The notes: a model not told the origin generated them from the letters alone. Counted from the stretch's first letter, positions 23,902 through 32,825 are shown. The stretch is 45,406 nucleotides of DNA from Alphaproteobacteria bacterium (GCA_021325385.1 JAJPHH010000140.1:1-45406); one strand, 5' to 3'. Program-made: numbers and translations.

Positions 23902-24906
23902 ATGGTCGCCGTATCCGAGACGCCGCCGGCTAAGCCAAGCCTCTGGTCGCAGGCTTTGCGCGCGCCCGAATTCTCCTCGCTGATCATCCTCGTCATCGTT
24001 CTGGCGGCCTTCGCCTTCGGCGACAGCAAGTTTCTGTCGCCGCTCAACGTCTCGAACATGATCGCGTTCTTGCCCGAACTCGGCATCATCGCGCTCGGCA
24101 TGACGCTGCTTCTGACCGCCGGCGAGTTCGACCTCTCGGTCGGCGCCGTCTTCGCGCTGGCGCCGGTCTCGGTGATGCTGCTGGCGCAGAATGCGGATTT
24201 CAGCCTGGGCGCGGCGCTGCTTGTCGGGCTCGCGATCTGCGTCGTGATCGGCGCGATCAATGGAATCCTCGTCACCAAGGTCGGCATATCCTCCTTTCTG
24301 GTGACCCTGTCGATGCTGCTCATCGTGCGCGGCGCGGCGCTCTACGTCACGCAAGGCTTTCCGCTCAAAGCCTGGGACCGGCCTGGTCCGCTCGTGACCT
24401 TGCTCGCCGGCAGTTTCGATTGGGGACCGTTTCGCCTCTACACCTCGCTCTGGTGGTTCATCGTTCTGACGCTGCTGGCGATCTACATTCTCGACTACGC
24501 CAAGCTCGGCAACTGGATCAGCGCGATCGGCTCCAACCGCAGCGCGGCGATCGCGCGCGGCGTGCCGGCCGACCGGGTCAAGATCTGGCTCTTCATCTTG
24601 ACGTCGATCCTGGCGGGCCTCGCCGGGATGATCAGCGCCTTTCGCATCTCCGCCGCCTCGCCGGTCGCCGGCACTGGCTATGAATTGGAAGTCATCGCCA
24701 TGGTCGTGGTCGGCGGCACCGCGCTGACCGGTGGCCGCGGCACCATTCTCGGCACTTTGGTGGGCGTGCTCATGTTGCGCGCGATCCGCAACGGCATCGT
24801 GCTGATCGGCGTGCCTGGCCTCGCTTACAACATCTTCGTCGGCGCGATCATTCTCGCGATGCTCGTCCTGCACGCGGCGCTGCAGAAGAACAAGGCGAGG
24901 GCCTGA
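23902..24906 (+). CDS. Sugar ABC transporter permease, Frc/RbsC type
   Basis: A 334-residue integral membrane protein of the BPD_transp_2 family. Family segments are LGIIALGMTLLLTAGEFDLSVGAVFAL near residue 60, VTKVGISSFLVTLSMLLIVRGA and the C-terminal AMVVVGGTALTGGRGTILGTLVG. GSNRSAAIARGVPADRVKIW is the usual cytoplasmic coupling region. It pairs with the single-domain ATPase two bases downstream of its stop. Its length is normal for FrcC-like permeases. Confidence 0.93.
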   Translation: MVAVSETPPAKPSLWSQALRAPEFSSLIILVIVLAAFAFGDSKFLSPLNVSNMIAFLPELGIIALGMTLLLTAGEFDLSVGAVFALAPVSVMLLAQNADFSLGAALLVGLAICVVIGAINGILVTKVGISSFLVTLSMLLIVRGAALYVTQGFPLKAWDRPGPLVTLLAGSFDWGPFRLYTSLWWFIVLTLLAIYILDYAKLGNWISAIGSNRSAAIARGVPADRVKIWLFILTSILAGLAGMISAFRISAASPVAGTGYELEVIAMVVVGGTALTGGRGTILGTLVGVLMLRAIRNGIVLIGVPGLAYNIFVGAIILAMLVLHAALQKNKARA

Positions 24907-24908
24907 CT

Positions 24909-25691
24909 ATGTCGGCCGAAGTCCTCAGGTTGGAAAACGCCCAAAAATCCTTTGGCAGCGTCCGCGCGCTGAAGCGCGCTTCGTTTTCGCTCCATGAAGG
25001 GGAGGTGGTCGCCTTGCTCGGCGACAATGGCGCGGGCAAATCGACCCTGATCAAATCGATCTCCGGCGTGCATCCGCTCGATTCGGGCCAAATCTACGTG
25101 CGCGGCGCCCCGGCGACGATACGCTCGGCCCGCGACGCGATCGAGCTCGGCATCGAGACCATCCATCAAGACACGTCGCTCGCGCCTGATCTCAGCATCG
25201 CCCGCAATCTGTTTCTCGGCCGAGAGCCGGTGAAGCTCTCTTTTCTCGGCGTCTTCGCGCCGCTCGATCGCGCCGAACTTCGCCGCGCCGCCTCCGCCCT
25301 GCTCCGCCGCGTCGGCATCGCCAAGAAGCTCGACGCCGACGCGCCGGTGCGGACCCTGTCCGGCGGCGAACGGCAATCCATCGCCATTTCGCGGGCCATG
25401 CAATTTGCCGCCAAGCTCATCATTCTCGACGAGCCGACCAACAATCTCGGCCTTGAAGAGACCCATAGCGTGCTGCGCTTCATCAAGGAGATGCGCGAAG
25501 CCGGCCATTGCGTGTTGTTCATCACCCACAACATCCATCACGTTTTCGCCGTCGCCGACCGGATCATCGTCATGCGCCGCGGCGAGGTGACGGCGGAGTT
25601 CGTCGTCGCCGACGCCGATCTCCTCAGCGTGGAGAGCGCGATCACCGGCGCGGATGTGGCAACGCTCATGCGCGAGGGCAAGAGCCATTGA
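24909..25691 (+). CDS. Sugar ABC transporter ATP-binding protein, FrcA type
   Basis: A 260-residue ATPase with a single nucleotide-binding domain, as in the rhizobial FrcA and unlike the duplicated RbsA at 8333-9856. Walker A is GDNGAGKST near residue 38, the Q-loop IHQDTSLAPDLS, the signature LSGGERQSIAISRA, Walker B LIILDEPTNNLG and the H-loop FITHNIHHV. It begins two bases after the permease stop. With the binding protein and permease it makes a complete importer. NNLG where most ABC ATPases have S/A-L-D is seen in this FrcA subgroup. Confidence 0.92.
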   Translation: MSAEVLRLENAQKSFGSVRALKRASFSLHEGEVVALLGDNGAGKSTLIKSISGVHPLDSGQIYVRGAPATIRSARDAIELGIETIHQDTSLAPDLSIARNLFLGREPVKLSFLGVFAPLDRAELRRAASALLRRVGIAKKLDADAPVRTLSGGERQSIAISRAMQFAAKLIILDEPTNNLGLEETHSVLRFIKEMREAGHCVLFITHNIHHVFAVADRIIVMRRGEVTAEFVVADADLLSVESAITGADVATLMREGKSH

Positions 25692-25706
25692 AAGGGACGA
25701 ATCACG

Positions 25707-26888
25707 ATGGTTGAGCTCTTCGGCGCCAAGCTCACGCGGCGCGAGGTCGAGAGCCGCTCGGGATCGCTGTCGCAATTCGCCGGCGTCAGGCTCATGACGC
25801 TCGGCGACGGGCTCGAGCGCGGCGTTAGAATGCTGGAGTTTCGCACCGGCTCGGGCCTGCGCTTCACGGCGCTTGTCGATCGCGCCCTCGACATCGCCGA
25901 TTGCGAGTATCGCGGCATGGCGATCGGCTGGCACTCGCCGGCCGGTTTCAAGCATCCCGGCCTTGCCGAATATGAAGGCGAAGGCGGCCTCGCCTGGCTG
26001 CGCACTTTCTCCGGCCTCATGGTCACATGCGGCCTCGACCACATCCTCTTCATGTACGACGAGCCGGCCGATCACTACGTATACAGCCCGCGCAAGTCGG
26101 TCAGCCATTCAATTCACGGCCGCGTCGCCACCCTCCCCGCTCGCCTGACCGGTTATGGCGAAAGCTGGAGCGGCGACGAATGCACGCTCTGGTGCGAGGG
26201 AATCGTCAGCCAGGGAACGGTGTTCGGCGAGGACCTGCAATTGGTCCGGCGGATCGAGGCGAATGTCGGCTCGAACGAGATTCGTATCCATGACCGGGTG
26301 AGAAATCGCGGCTTCTATCGCACGCCGCATATGTATTGCTATCACATCAATGTCGGCCATCCCGTTCTGGCCGAGGGCTCGCGCTACCTTGCGCCGATCG
26401 CGGACGTGGTCTGGGCGGCGCATGCCGGCGCGGACTACCGAAAACAGGGCGTCGGCTATCGCACGATCTCCGCGCCGAGGCAGAATTTTCACGAGCAGGT
26501 CTGGCAACATGAACTCGCCGCCGACGGCGCTGGCCGGTCGCCTGTCGCTGTCGTTAACGACCAGCTCGCGCTGGGCTTTGAAGTGGCGACGCGCAAGGAT
26601 CAGTTTCCATGCATGTATGAATGGCAGAACCTGCAAGCCGGCCAATACGCGCTCGGAATCGAACCTTCGACCAATCATGTGCTCGGCCACAAGGCGGCGC
26701 GCGAGCGCGGCGAATTGATCTGGCTCGAACATGGCGACGAGCGGCGCTACGACACGACATTTCGTGTGCTCGCGGGAGCGGCGGAGATCGAAGCGGCCGA
26801 AAAGCGCATTGCTGGTCTCGGGCGCCAGCCAGAGGAGGATTTTCCAGAACCGTCCGGCAATCATCGGCCAATCGCGGGGCGAGCATGA
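25707..26888 (+). CDS. DUF4432 aldose 1-epimerase-like protein
   Basis: A 393-residue protein of the DUF4432 family, which has the galactose mutarotase-like beta-supersandwich fold. Visible family features are LGDGLERGVRMLEFRTGSGLRF, LVDRALDIADCEYRG, CGLDH and the C-terminal GIEPSTNHVLGH. HGRVA and the paired His residues in YCYHINVGHPVL are likely active-site positions by analogy with mutarotases. It probably interconverts or binds an imported sugar or sugar derivative. It lies in the importer operon, and its stop overlaps the start of the SDR gene (ATGA). No member of this family in the window tells the substrate. Confidence 0.87.
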   Translation: MVELFGAKLTRREVESRSGSLSQFAGVRLMTLGDGLERGVRMLEFRTGSGLRFTALVDRALDIADCEYRGMAIGWHSPAGFKHPGLAEYEGEGGLAWLRTFSGLMVTCGLDHILFMYDEPADHYVYSPRKSVSHSIHGRVATLPARLTGYGESWSGDECTLWCEGIVSQGTVFGEDLQLVRRIEANVGSNEIRIHDRVRNRGFYRTPHMYCYHINVGHPVLAEGSRYLAPIADVVWAAHAGADYRKQGVGYRTISAPRQNFHEQVWQHELAADGAGRSPVAVVNDQLALGFEVATRKDQFPCMYEWQNLQAGQYALGIEPSTNHVLGHKAARERGELIWLEHGDERRYDTTFRVLAGAAEIEAAEKRIAGLGRQPEEDFPEPSGNHRPIAGRA

Positions 26889-27673
26889 GCGAGCCAGCAA
26901 AGCCGGAGCCGCTGCGCGGCGCCTCGCTCAGCGGCGACGTCATTCTTTATACCGGCGCCGCCGGCGGGCTGGGCGCGGACACGACGCTGCATTTCCTGCG
27001 CGCCGGCGCCGCCGTCGTCGCGCTCGACAACAATCGGGCTAAACTCGACGCGCTTGCGGCGCGCGCGGCGGATGAAAGGCTCGACGGACTCGTGGTCTGC
27101 GAGACCGATCTTGCCGATCTGGCCGGCCTCAAACGCGTCCTCGAGCGCTTGTCGAACGATGTCGGCGGCTTCAACGTCGTCGTTAACAATGCGGCGATCT
27201 ATCCGTCGAAGCCGTTCGAAGATTACACGATCGAGGAGCACCAGGCTGTTCAGCGCGTCAATGTCGAGGCCGGCGTCGTCTGCGTTCAAGTCGCCCTGCC
27301 GCGTATGCGCGAGAAGGGCTGGGGCCGGATCGTCAATATCGCTTCGGTGACCGTCTATGGCGGCTGGGCCAATCTTTCGCCCTACGTGCAATCCAAGGGC
27401 GCGCTGATCGGCCTGACCCGCGCCTGGGCGCGCGAATTTGGGCCGTATGGAATCACGGTCAACGCCGTCGCGCCTGGCGCTTTTCCGACCGACGCAGAAA
27501 AGATTCATCCCGATCCGGAAGGCTATGTTCGCTTCGTGCTCGATCATCAAGCCGTGAAGCGGCGTGGCGAGCCGCGCGATGTCGCCAACGCCCTCATGTT
27601 CTTCATTTCGAAAGATTCCGGCTTTGTCACCGGTCAGACGTTGAATGTCGATGGCGGCTGGGTGATGCGGTAG
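26885..27673 (+). CDS. Short-chain dehydrogenase/reductase (SDR)
   Basis: A 262-residue classical SDR. The nucleotide-binding TGAAGGLG motif is at 23-30, and Asp48 (VVALDNN) ends the second strand, pointing to NAD. NNAA is at 101-104, and the catalytic Ser154, Tyr167 and Lys171 (YVQSK) are all present. The PGAFPTDAEK loop and the C-terminal FVTGQTLNVDGGW are typical. It would oxidise a hydroxyl group of a sugar, polyol or sugar acid taken up by the importer. It fills the place that the Gfo/Idh/MocA enzyme holds in the other CoA-transferase module. The ATGA overlap with the upstream gene fixes the start. Confidence 0.93.
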   Translation: MSEPAKPEPLRGASLSGDVILYTGAAGGLGADTTLHFLRAGAAVVALDNNRAKLDALAARAADERLDGLVVCETDLADLAGLKRVLERLSNDVGGFNVVVNNAAIYPSKPFEDYTIEEHQAVQRVNVEAGVVCVQVALPRMREKGWGRIVNIASVTVYGGWANLSPYVQSKGALIGLTRAWAREFGPYGITVNAVAPGAFPTDAEKIHPDPEGYVRFVLDHQAVKRRGEPRDVANALMFFISKDSGFVTGQTLNVDGGWVMR

Positions 27674-27693
27674 CGAGACAAGACGAGGCGATC

Positions 27694-28893
27694 TTGACCA
27701 AGGGAATTCTGAGCGGCGTTCGTGTGCTTGATTGTACGATCGCCATGGCCGGGCCTTTCGCGGGCCAGCGGCTTGGCGATCTCGGCGCGGACGTCGTCAA
27801 AGTGGAGCCTGTCGGCGGCGAATGGCAGCGCCATGTCTCGGCCGGCGGGGCGCGCGGCAACAAGGTCAACGTCTCCTTTCTGTCGCTCAACCGCAACAAG
27901 CGCTCGTTGGCGGTCGATCTGAAATCGCCGCAAGGCAAGGCGGTCCTGTTCGATCTGGTGAAGACCGCTGACGTCTTCCTGCAGAACTATCGGCCCGGCG
28001 TCGCCAAGCGGCTCGGCGTTGATTACGACGCGCTCGCCAAGATCAATCCGCGGCTCGTTTATGTGTCGATCTCGGGCTATGGCGAGAGCGGGCCCTACGT
28101 CAATCGCCCTGGCCAGGACCTGCTGCTGCAGGCCATGTCCGGCGCCATGCTGTCGGCGGGCCGGGCCGGCGAAGCGCCGAACGCTGCGGGACAATATCTG
28201 GTCGATGCGATCACCGCCTATAACGCCTTCGAGGGCGCGCTGGCCGCGCTGTTCCATCGCGAGCGGACGGGCGAAGGCCAGCTCGTCACCGTCAACATGC
28301 TCGACGCGATCGCGACGATCCAGATGCAGGAATTGTCGGTCTTCACAGTCGGCGGCAAGCCGCAGACCCGCTCGGCCGAGCCGCACGCCCATGTCTATAT
28401 TCGCGCGCCCTATGGCGCCTTCGCCACCAAGGACGGCTATATCGTCGTCGCCTTTCCGCCGCTGAAGACGCTCGGCGAAGCGATCGGCGAGGAAAGCTTT
28501 CTGACCATGGACGACGAGGTCGATTCGTGGACGCGTCGCGACGAGATCTTCGCCAAGACGCGCGCCAAGCTGTCGGAGAAGAGCTCGGCTGAGTGGCTGA
28601 AAGTGTTCGACGAGCGCGGCGTCTGGGCCGGCCCGGTCTATGGCTATCGCGAGCTGGTGGACGACCCGCAGATCAGGCACAATGGCGCTTTTGTCGAGTA
28701 CGATCACCCGACCGAGGGCCGAGTGAAGACGCCGGGTTTTCCGATCAAATTCTCGAAAACGCCGTCCAAAGTCGAACGGGGCGCGCCGCTCGCCGGCGAG
28801 CATACGCGCGAAGTGCTTAGCGAAGCGGGTTACGACGCGGCGACGATCGAACGGCTCGAGAGAGAGGGCGTGATCGCGACGACGCGAGCTTGA
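27694..28893 (+). CDS. Class III (CaiB/BaiF) CoA-transferase, second copy
   Basis: A 399-residue family III CoA-transferase beginning at a TTG about seven bases after a GAGG ribosome site. No ATG earlier than codon 18 is available, and the family start (ILSGVRVLDCTIAMAGPFAGQ) needs the TTG. Conserved segments are LNRNKRSLAVDLKSPQG, NYRPGVAKRLGVDYDAL and the catalytic Asp142 in RPGQDLLLQAMSG. It lies between the SDR and the enoyl-CoA hydratase, suggesting that the acid made by oxidation is converted to a CoA thioester and then processed by the hydratase. Confidence 0.92.
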   Translation: MTKGILSGVRVLDCTIAMAGPFAGQRLGDLGADVVKVEPVGGEWQRHVSAGGARGNKVNVSFLSLNRNKRSLAVDLKSPQGKAVLFDLVKTADVFLQNYRPGVAKRLGVDYDALAKINPRLVYVSISGYGESGPYVNRPGQDLLLQAMSGAMLSAGRAGEAPNAAGQYLVDAITAYNAFEGALAALFHRERTGEGQLVTVNMLDAIATIQMQELSVFTVGGKPQTRSAEPHAHVYIRAPYGAFATKDGYIVVAFPPLKTLGEAIGEESFLTMDDEVDSWTRRDEIFAKTRAKLSEKSSAEWLKVFDERGVWAGPVYGYRELVDDPQIRHNGAFVEYDHPTEGRVKTPGFPIKFSKTPSKVERGAPLAGEHTREVLSEAGYDAATIERLEREGVIATTRA

Positions 28894-28911
28894 CCCCTAA
28901 AGGACCTGCCC

Positions 28912-29703
28912 ATGGCGGATGAAGGAGCGACGATGACCGAGGACGTCCGGTTCGAACTCGACGGCCATATCGGCGTGATCACGCTCAATCGGCCGCAGAA
29001 GCTCAACGCCGTGACGCCGGAAATGGCGGACGCAATCGTGGCGGCGGCGCGCCAGTGCAACGACAATGACGCGGTCCGGTGCGTAATCGTCACCGGCGCC
29101 GGCGACAGGGCCTTCTGCGCCGGCTCCGATATTCGCGAACTCGACGCCTATGACACCGCGTGGCAGTTTCGCAATCGGCCCGATTATTGCGACGCGATCC
29201 GGTCGCTGCGGAAGCCGACGATCGCGGCGGTGAACGGCTACGCGTTCGGCGGCGGCTTGGAGACGGCGATGTCCTGCGACATCCGCATCTGTTCGGACAA
29301 TGCGCAATTCGCCGCGCCGGAGATCAAGCTCGGCTGGATCGGGGGCGGCGGCATGACCATGCATCTCGCCCATTCGATCGGCATGTCCAATGCGGCTCTG
29401 ATGGTCATGACCGGCGATCCGGTCGGCGCCGACAAGGCGCTCGCCTGGGGCCTGGTCAGCGAAATCGTGGCCCGCGATCGTCTGCTCGACCGCGCCCGCG
29501 AGATCGCCGCGACCATCGCCAGCCGAGCGCCGATCGCGGCAGAGACGGCGAAGCTTAATCTCAGAGCGGCCTATTCGATGCCGGCCGAAAAGGCGATCGA
29601 ATATGAGCGCGACCTGCAGACGATTTGCTTTGCGACCGAGGATGCGGCGGAAGGACGGGCGGCCTTCAAGGAGAAGCGTCAGCCGGTCTTTCGCCGGCGG
29701 TAG
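28912..29703 (+). CDS. Enoyl-CoA hydratase/isomerase (crotonase family)
   Basis: A crotonase-fold protein of 263 residues. Both catalytic glutamates of true hydratases are present: Glu117 in FGGGLETAMSCD and Glu137 in APEIKLGW. The CoA-binding FCAGSDIREL (oxyanion hole) is also clear. It would hydrate an enoyl-CoA or carry out the reverse. An ATG at 28933 (codon 8) has a better ribosome site (GAAGGAG) and may be the true start. It follows the CoA-transferase directly and parallels the MaoC hydratase in the other module, using a different fold for what may be the same kind of step. Confidence 0.92.
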   Translation: MADEGATMTEDVRFELDGHIGVITLNRPQKLNAVTPEMADAIVAAARQCNDNDAVRCVIVTGAGDRAFCAGSDIRELDAYDTAWQFRNRPDYCDAIRSLRKPTIAAVNGYAFGGGLETAMSCDIRICSDNAQFAAPEIKLGWIGGGGMTMHLAHSIGMSNAALMVMTGDPVGADKALAWGLVSEIVARDRLLDRAREIAATIASRAPIAAETAKLNLRAAYSMPAEKAIEYERDLQTICFATEDAAEGRAAFKEKRQPVFRRR

Positions 29704-29742
29704 GCTCTCTCCTCGAGAGGGATAATCTATCTCGGAGGCCAC

Positions 29743-30873
29743 ATGCCCTTGCGCGGAATGACGTGGGACCATCCACGCGGCTACGACCCTCTGGCGGCTT
29801 GCGCGCGGCTCTGGCGCGAGAAGACCGGCGTCGAAATCGAATGGGACCGTCGCTCGCTGCAGGATTTCGAATCCTTCCCGGTCGAGACTCTGGCGCGGCG
29901 CTACGACCTCATCGTTATCGATCATCCGCATGTCGGCCAGGTCACGGCCGAACATTGTCTCGCCCCCCTGGACACGCCCGCCCGCGCCGCCGAATGTCGA
30001 GCTCTCGCCGAAGCCAGCGTCGGCCCATCTTGGCCGAGCTACAATTGGGCCGGGCGTCAATGGGCCCTGCCGATCGACGCGGCGACGCAGGTGCAGGCCT
30101 GGCGACCGGACCTGATCGACGCGCCGACCACGACTTGGGACGAGGCGCTCGCCTTGGCGAAGAAAGGCTTGGCGATTCTGCCGATGCGGCCGCCGCATTC
30201 GCTGATGGTCATTTATACCCTGTCAGCGAATCTCGGCTGTCCCTGCGCCGTTGGGGGCCCCGACTTGTTCGACCCGCAAATCGGCGCACGAGCCCTCGAC
30301 TTGGCGCGCGAATTTGTCAGCCACGTCGATCCGGCCTGCTTCGAAATGGACCCGATCGCCGTTCTCGAAGGCATGGCGAAACGGGAGGCGCGAATCGCCT
30401 GCGCGCCCTTGATCTACGGCTATGTCAGCTACGCGCATGAGGGCTTTCGCCCGGCGCGCGTCCGCTTCGCCGACATCCCCGCCGCCGGCGCGCTTGGGCC
30501 GGTCGGTTCGACTCTGGGCGGCACGGGAATCGGCGTCTCGGCCTTTTCGAACCAGATTGCCGCCGCCGCCGATTTCGCCTTCTGGGTCGCGAGCGGCGAG
30601 ATACAGGCCGGGGCCTATGTCGCCTCCGGCGGCCAGCCTGGCCATTCCAGCGCCTGGCGCGATCCCGGGGTGAATCGAGCCGCCGCGGATTTCTATCAGG
30701 CGACCAGGGCGACGCTCGACGGCGCCTGGCTGCGGCCGCGCCACAACGGCTACATGGCCTTCCAGGCTGCGGCGTCGGAGCGGCTGAACGAGGGCTTGCG
30801 GCGCGGCGAGAAATCTCGCGCGATCGTCGAAGCGCTTAACGCCCTGTTTCGGGCGACCTTGCCGGGCGGGTGA
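29743..30873 (+). CDS. Solute-binding-like protein without signal peptide, second copy
   Basis: A 376-residue protein with the features of family 1 solute-binding proteins: IEWDRRSLQDFE after the first strand, YDLIVIDHPHVGQV, a tryptophan-rich WPSYNWAGRQWALPID block and VASGEIQAGAYVASGGQPGHSSAW in the C-terminal lobe. It starts directly at MPLRGMTWDHPRGYD with a good ribosome site (CGGAGG), and no hydrophobic signal precedes the fold. It ends the importer/CoA operon. Like the protein at 5121-6308 it sits in an operon with Rbs/Frc-type binding proteins, so it is not needed for that uptake. Its location is probably cytoplasmic and its function unknown. Confidence 0.78.
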   Translation: MPLRGMTWDHPRGYDPLAACARLWREKTGVEIEWDRRSLQDFESFPVETLARRYDLIVIDHPHVGQVTAEHCLAPLDTPARAAECRALAEASVGPSWPSYNWAGRQWALPIDAATQVQAWRPDLIDAPTTTWDEALALAKKGLAILPMRPPHSLMVIYTLSANLGCPCAVGGPDLFDPQIGARALDLAREFVSHVDPACFEMDPIAVLEGMAKREARIACAPLIYGYVSYAHEGFRPARVRFADIPAAGALGPVGSTLGGTGIGVSAFSNQIAAAADFAFWVASGEIQAGAYVASGGQPGHSSAWRDPGVNRAAADFYQATRATLDGAWLRPRHNGYMAFQAAASERLNEGLRRGEKSRAIVEALNALFRATLPGG

Positions 30874-30874
30874 G

Positions 30875-30904
30875 GGCGCGCCGCGCGACAATAATCGGCG
30901 CGCC
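30875..30904. terminator. Hairpin between convergent operons
   Basis: GGCGCGCCG (30875-30883) pairs with CGGCGCGCC (30896-30904) around a 12-base loop, starting just after the stop codon at 30873. It separates two converging operons and could end both transcripts, although no T run is present on either side. Confidence 0.5.
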
Positions 30905-31012
30905 ACCGGCATGAAAGGCGCGCGCCGCTTGGCCGGCGGTCAGGACTTCGCATTCGTCAGTTCAGGCGGGCAACGTTCTACGAAGTGCAACCCGGTCAGC
31001 CCGACGACTTTC

Positions 31013-31867
31013 CTACCCCTTCACCGCGCCGAAGGAGAGGCCGCGAGCGAGGTAGCGCTGCACGAAAAAGTAGAGGATGACCGGCGGCACGATGCCGATC
31101 AAAGTGTTGACCGACGCCACGTTGAAATCGACGCCGCGGGTTGAACGCGAAGCGAGAACCAGCGCGGCGAAAGTCGTCGCACTTTGCGACGTCAGCGCCG
31201 AAGCAAACAAAGCCTCGTTCCAGGAGAAGGCGAAGATCAGGACGGACGTCACGACCAGCCCGTCCATCGATAGCGGCAGCGAGATTTTCCAGAACACCTG
31301 CCATGGCGTCGCGCCCTCGACCTTGGCGGCGTCCTCGATTTCGGAGCTGACGTCGCGAAAGATGTCGCGCATGATCACGACCGCGAAGGCGAGATTGAAG
31401 GTCGAGTAGCAGAAAATAAGCCCCGTCCAGGTGTCGATCAGGCCGAGATTGACGAGCAGCAGATAGAAGGGGACCAGCACGACGGCGGGCGGCAGGACCC
31501 GCTGGGAGAGGAACCACAGCGTGATGTCGGCGCCGCCGATCGGAAACCGAAAGCGGGCGAGCGCGTAAGCGGCGGGCACGCCGAGGATGAGCGCGAAAAT
31601 CGTCGTGCCGAGGCTCACCACGACGCTGCTGATAAAGGCGTTGGTCGCTTGCGGATCCGACAAGACTTCGCGCCACGAATCGAGGGTCGGCTGGAAATTG
31701 ACGAAGGGGATCACCGCGCCGGGCTGAAACGTGTCGGTGCTGGTCTTGATCGAATTGACCATCGCCCAGAGGAAGGGAATCAGCGTGAACACCGCAGCGG
31801 CGATCAGCAGCAGATAGACGATGGCGCGCGACAGAAGCGACGAGCGCAGCCAGAGCACGTTGATCAT
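31013..31867 (-). CDS. Carbohydrate ABC transporter permease, MalG type
   Basis: A 284-residue permease of the BPD_transp_1 family. Several hydrophobic helices are visible, and the cytoplasmic EAA loop is canonical (DAAKVEGATPWQVFWKISLPL). FSWNEALFASAL near the C-terminus is typical of MalG/UgpE-type proteins. It pairs with the MalF-type permease 18 bases upstream in the same operon and with the Tat-exported binding protein. The ATPase is encoded divergently at 34879-35985. Confidence 0.92.
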   Translation of the reverse strand: MINVLWLRSSLLSRAIVYLLLIAAAVFTLIPFLWAMVNSIKTSTDTFQPGAVIPFVNFQPTLDSWREVLSDPQATNAFISSVVVSLGTTIFALILGVPAAYALARFRFPIGGADITLWFLSQRVLPPAVVLVPFYLLLVNLGLIDTWTGLIFCYSTFNLAFAVVIMRDIFRDVSSEIEDAAKVEGATPWQVFWKISLPLSMDGLVVTSVLIFAFSWNEALFASALTSQSATTFAALVLASRSTRGVDFNVASVNTLIGIVPPVILYFFVQRYLARGLSFGAVKG

Positions 31868-31885
31868 GATCGTCCTCGCTTGGGA

Positions 31886-32770
31886 TCAGTCGAGCCGCTT
31901 GCGCATTTGCCTGAAGAAGACGGTGATGATCGCCGAGACGATGATCAAAAAGGCGACGCCCATGGCCGAGCCTTTGCCGAAATCGAAGAATTGGATCGTG
32001 GTCAGATAATCCATGGCGCTGAATGTTTGCGTGCTCGTGCCCGGCCCGCCCGTGGTCAATGCGAAGGGGATGGCGAAGACTTTCAGGCCCTCGATGGTGC
32101 GCAGCAATATGGCGATGCTGGCGACCGGCCAGGCCAAGGGGATCCCGAGTCGCCACATAACCTGCCAGTGACTTTTGGCGTCGAGGATGGCGGCGTCGTA
32201 AAGGTCCGACGGGATGCTGCTTAACGCCGCCAGCACGATCAGGAAGATGAACGACGTCCATCGCCAGATATCGAGCAAGATCGCGGCGGCGAGGCCGCCT
32301 TCCGGGGTGGACATCCAGGGCACGTCGATTCCGATCGCGCTGAGCGCTACGGCGACGACGCCGCCCTGCGAACTGAACATCGTCACGCCGAGATAGCCGA
32401 TGGCGACCTCCAGCGTGAACAACGGCGCGCCGATGATGGTGCGAAAACCGCGCGAGCCCGGCGCGCCGAGATTGACCAGCCAGGCGGCGATAAAGCCGAG
32501 GATAGTCTCGACCGGGACAGTAATGGCGACATAAATCGCCGTGACCGCGATGCTATGCCAGAACTGATCGGACGTCAGGACGTCGAGATAGTTCGCGAAG
32601 CCGACATAGCCGGTGACGCCTTCGCCGAGCACGTAGTTGGCGAAGCTGTAGCGGATCACCGAAAGAACGGGCAGAAATGTGAAGGCGATCACCCAAATGA
32701 CCGCAGGGAGCAGCAGCGCATATTTGAAGCGGCCGCCATATTCGCGCCGCCGGCGAGCGACTGCGGTCAT
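31886..32770 (-). CDS. Carbohydrate ABC transporter permease, MalF type
   Basis: A 294-residue permease of the BPD_transp_1 family, starting at an ATG with an AAAGGAG site. Hydrophobic helices begin at ALLLPAVIWVIAFTFLPVLSV. The EAA loop is present but atypical (DAAILDAKSHWQVMWRLGIPL, with DAK where most have DGA). Family features such as PAVIW, the second-helix FANYL and TGGPGTSTQTFSAMDYL support the assignment. It lies between the binding-protein gene and the MalG-type gene. Confidence 0.92.
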   Translation of the reverse strand: MTAVARRRREYGGRFKYALLLPAVIWVIAFTFLPVLSVIRYSFANYVLGEGVTGYVGFANYLDVLTSDQFWHSIAVTAIYVAITVPVETILGFIAAWLVNLGAPGSRGFRTIIGAPLFTLEVAIGYLGVTMFSSQGGVVAVALSAIGIDVPWMSTPEGGLAAAILLDIWRWTSFIFLIVLAALSSIPSDLYDAAILDAKSHWQVMWRLGIPLAWPVASIAILLRTIEGLKVFAIPFALTTGGPGTSTQTFSAMDYLTTIQFFDFGKGSAMGVAFLIIVSAIITVFFRQMRKRLD

Positions 32771-32798
32771 GCGCGCTCCTTTCTCTCCGAGGACAAGA

Positions 32799-32825
32799 AG
32801 CCCGCGTCGCGAAGCGGCGCGGGCT
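32799..32825 (-). terminator. Intercistronic hairpin after binding-protein gene
   Basis: AGCCCGCG (32799-32806) pairs with CGCGGGCT (32818-32825) around an 11-base loop, directly after the binding-protein stop and before the permease gene. Its place matches the hairpin at 23851-23880 and suggests the same role: protecting or ending transcripts to favour the binding protein. No T run follows. Confidence 0.6.
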
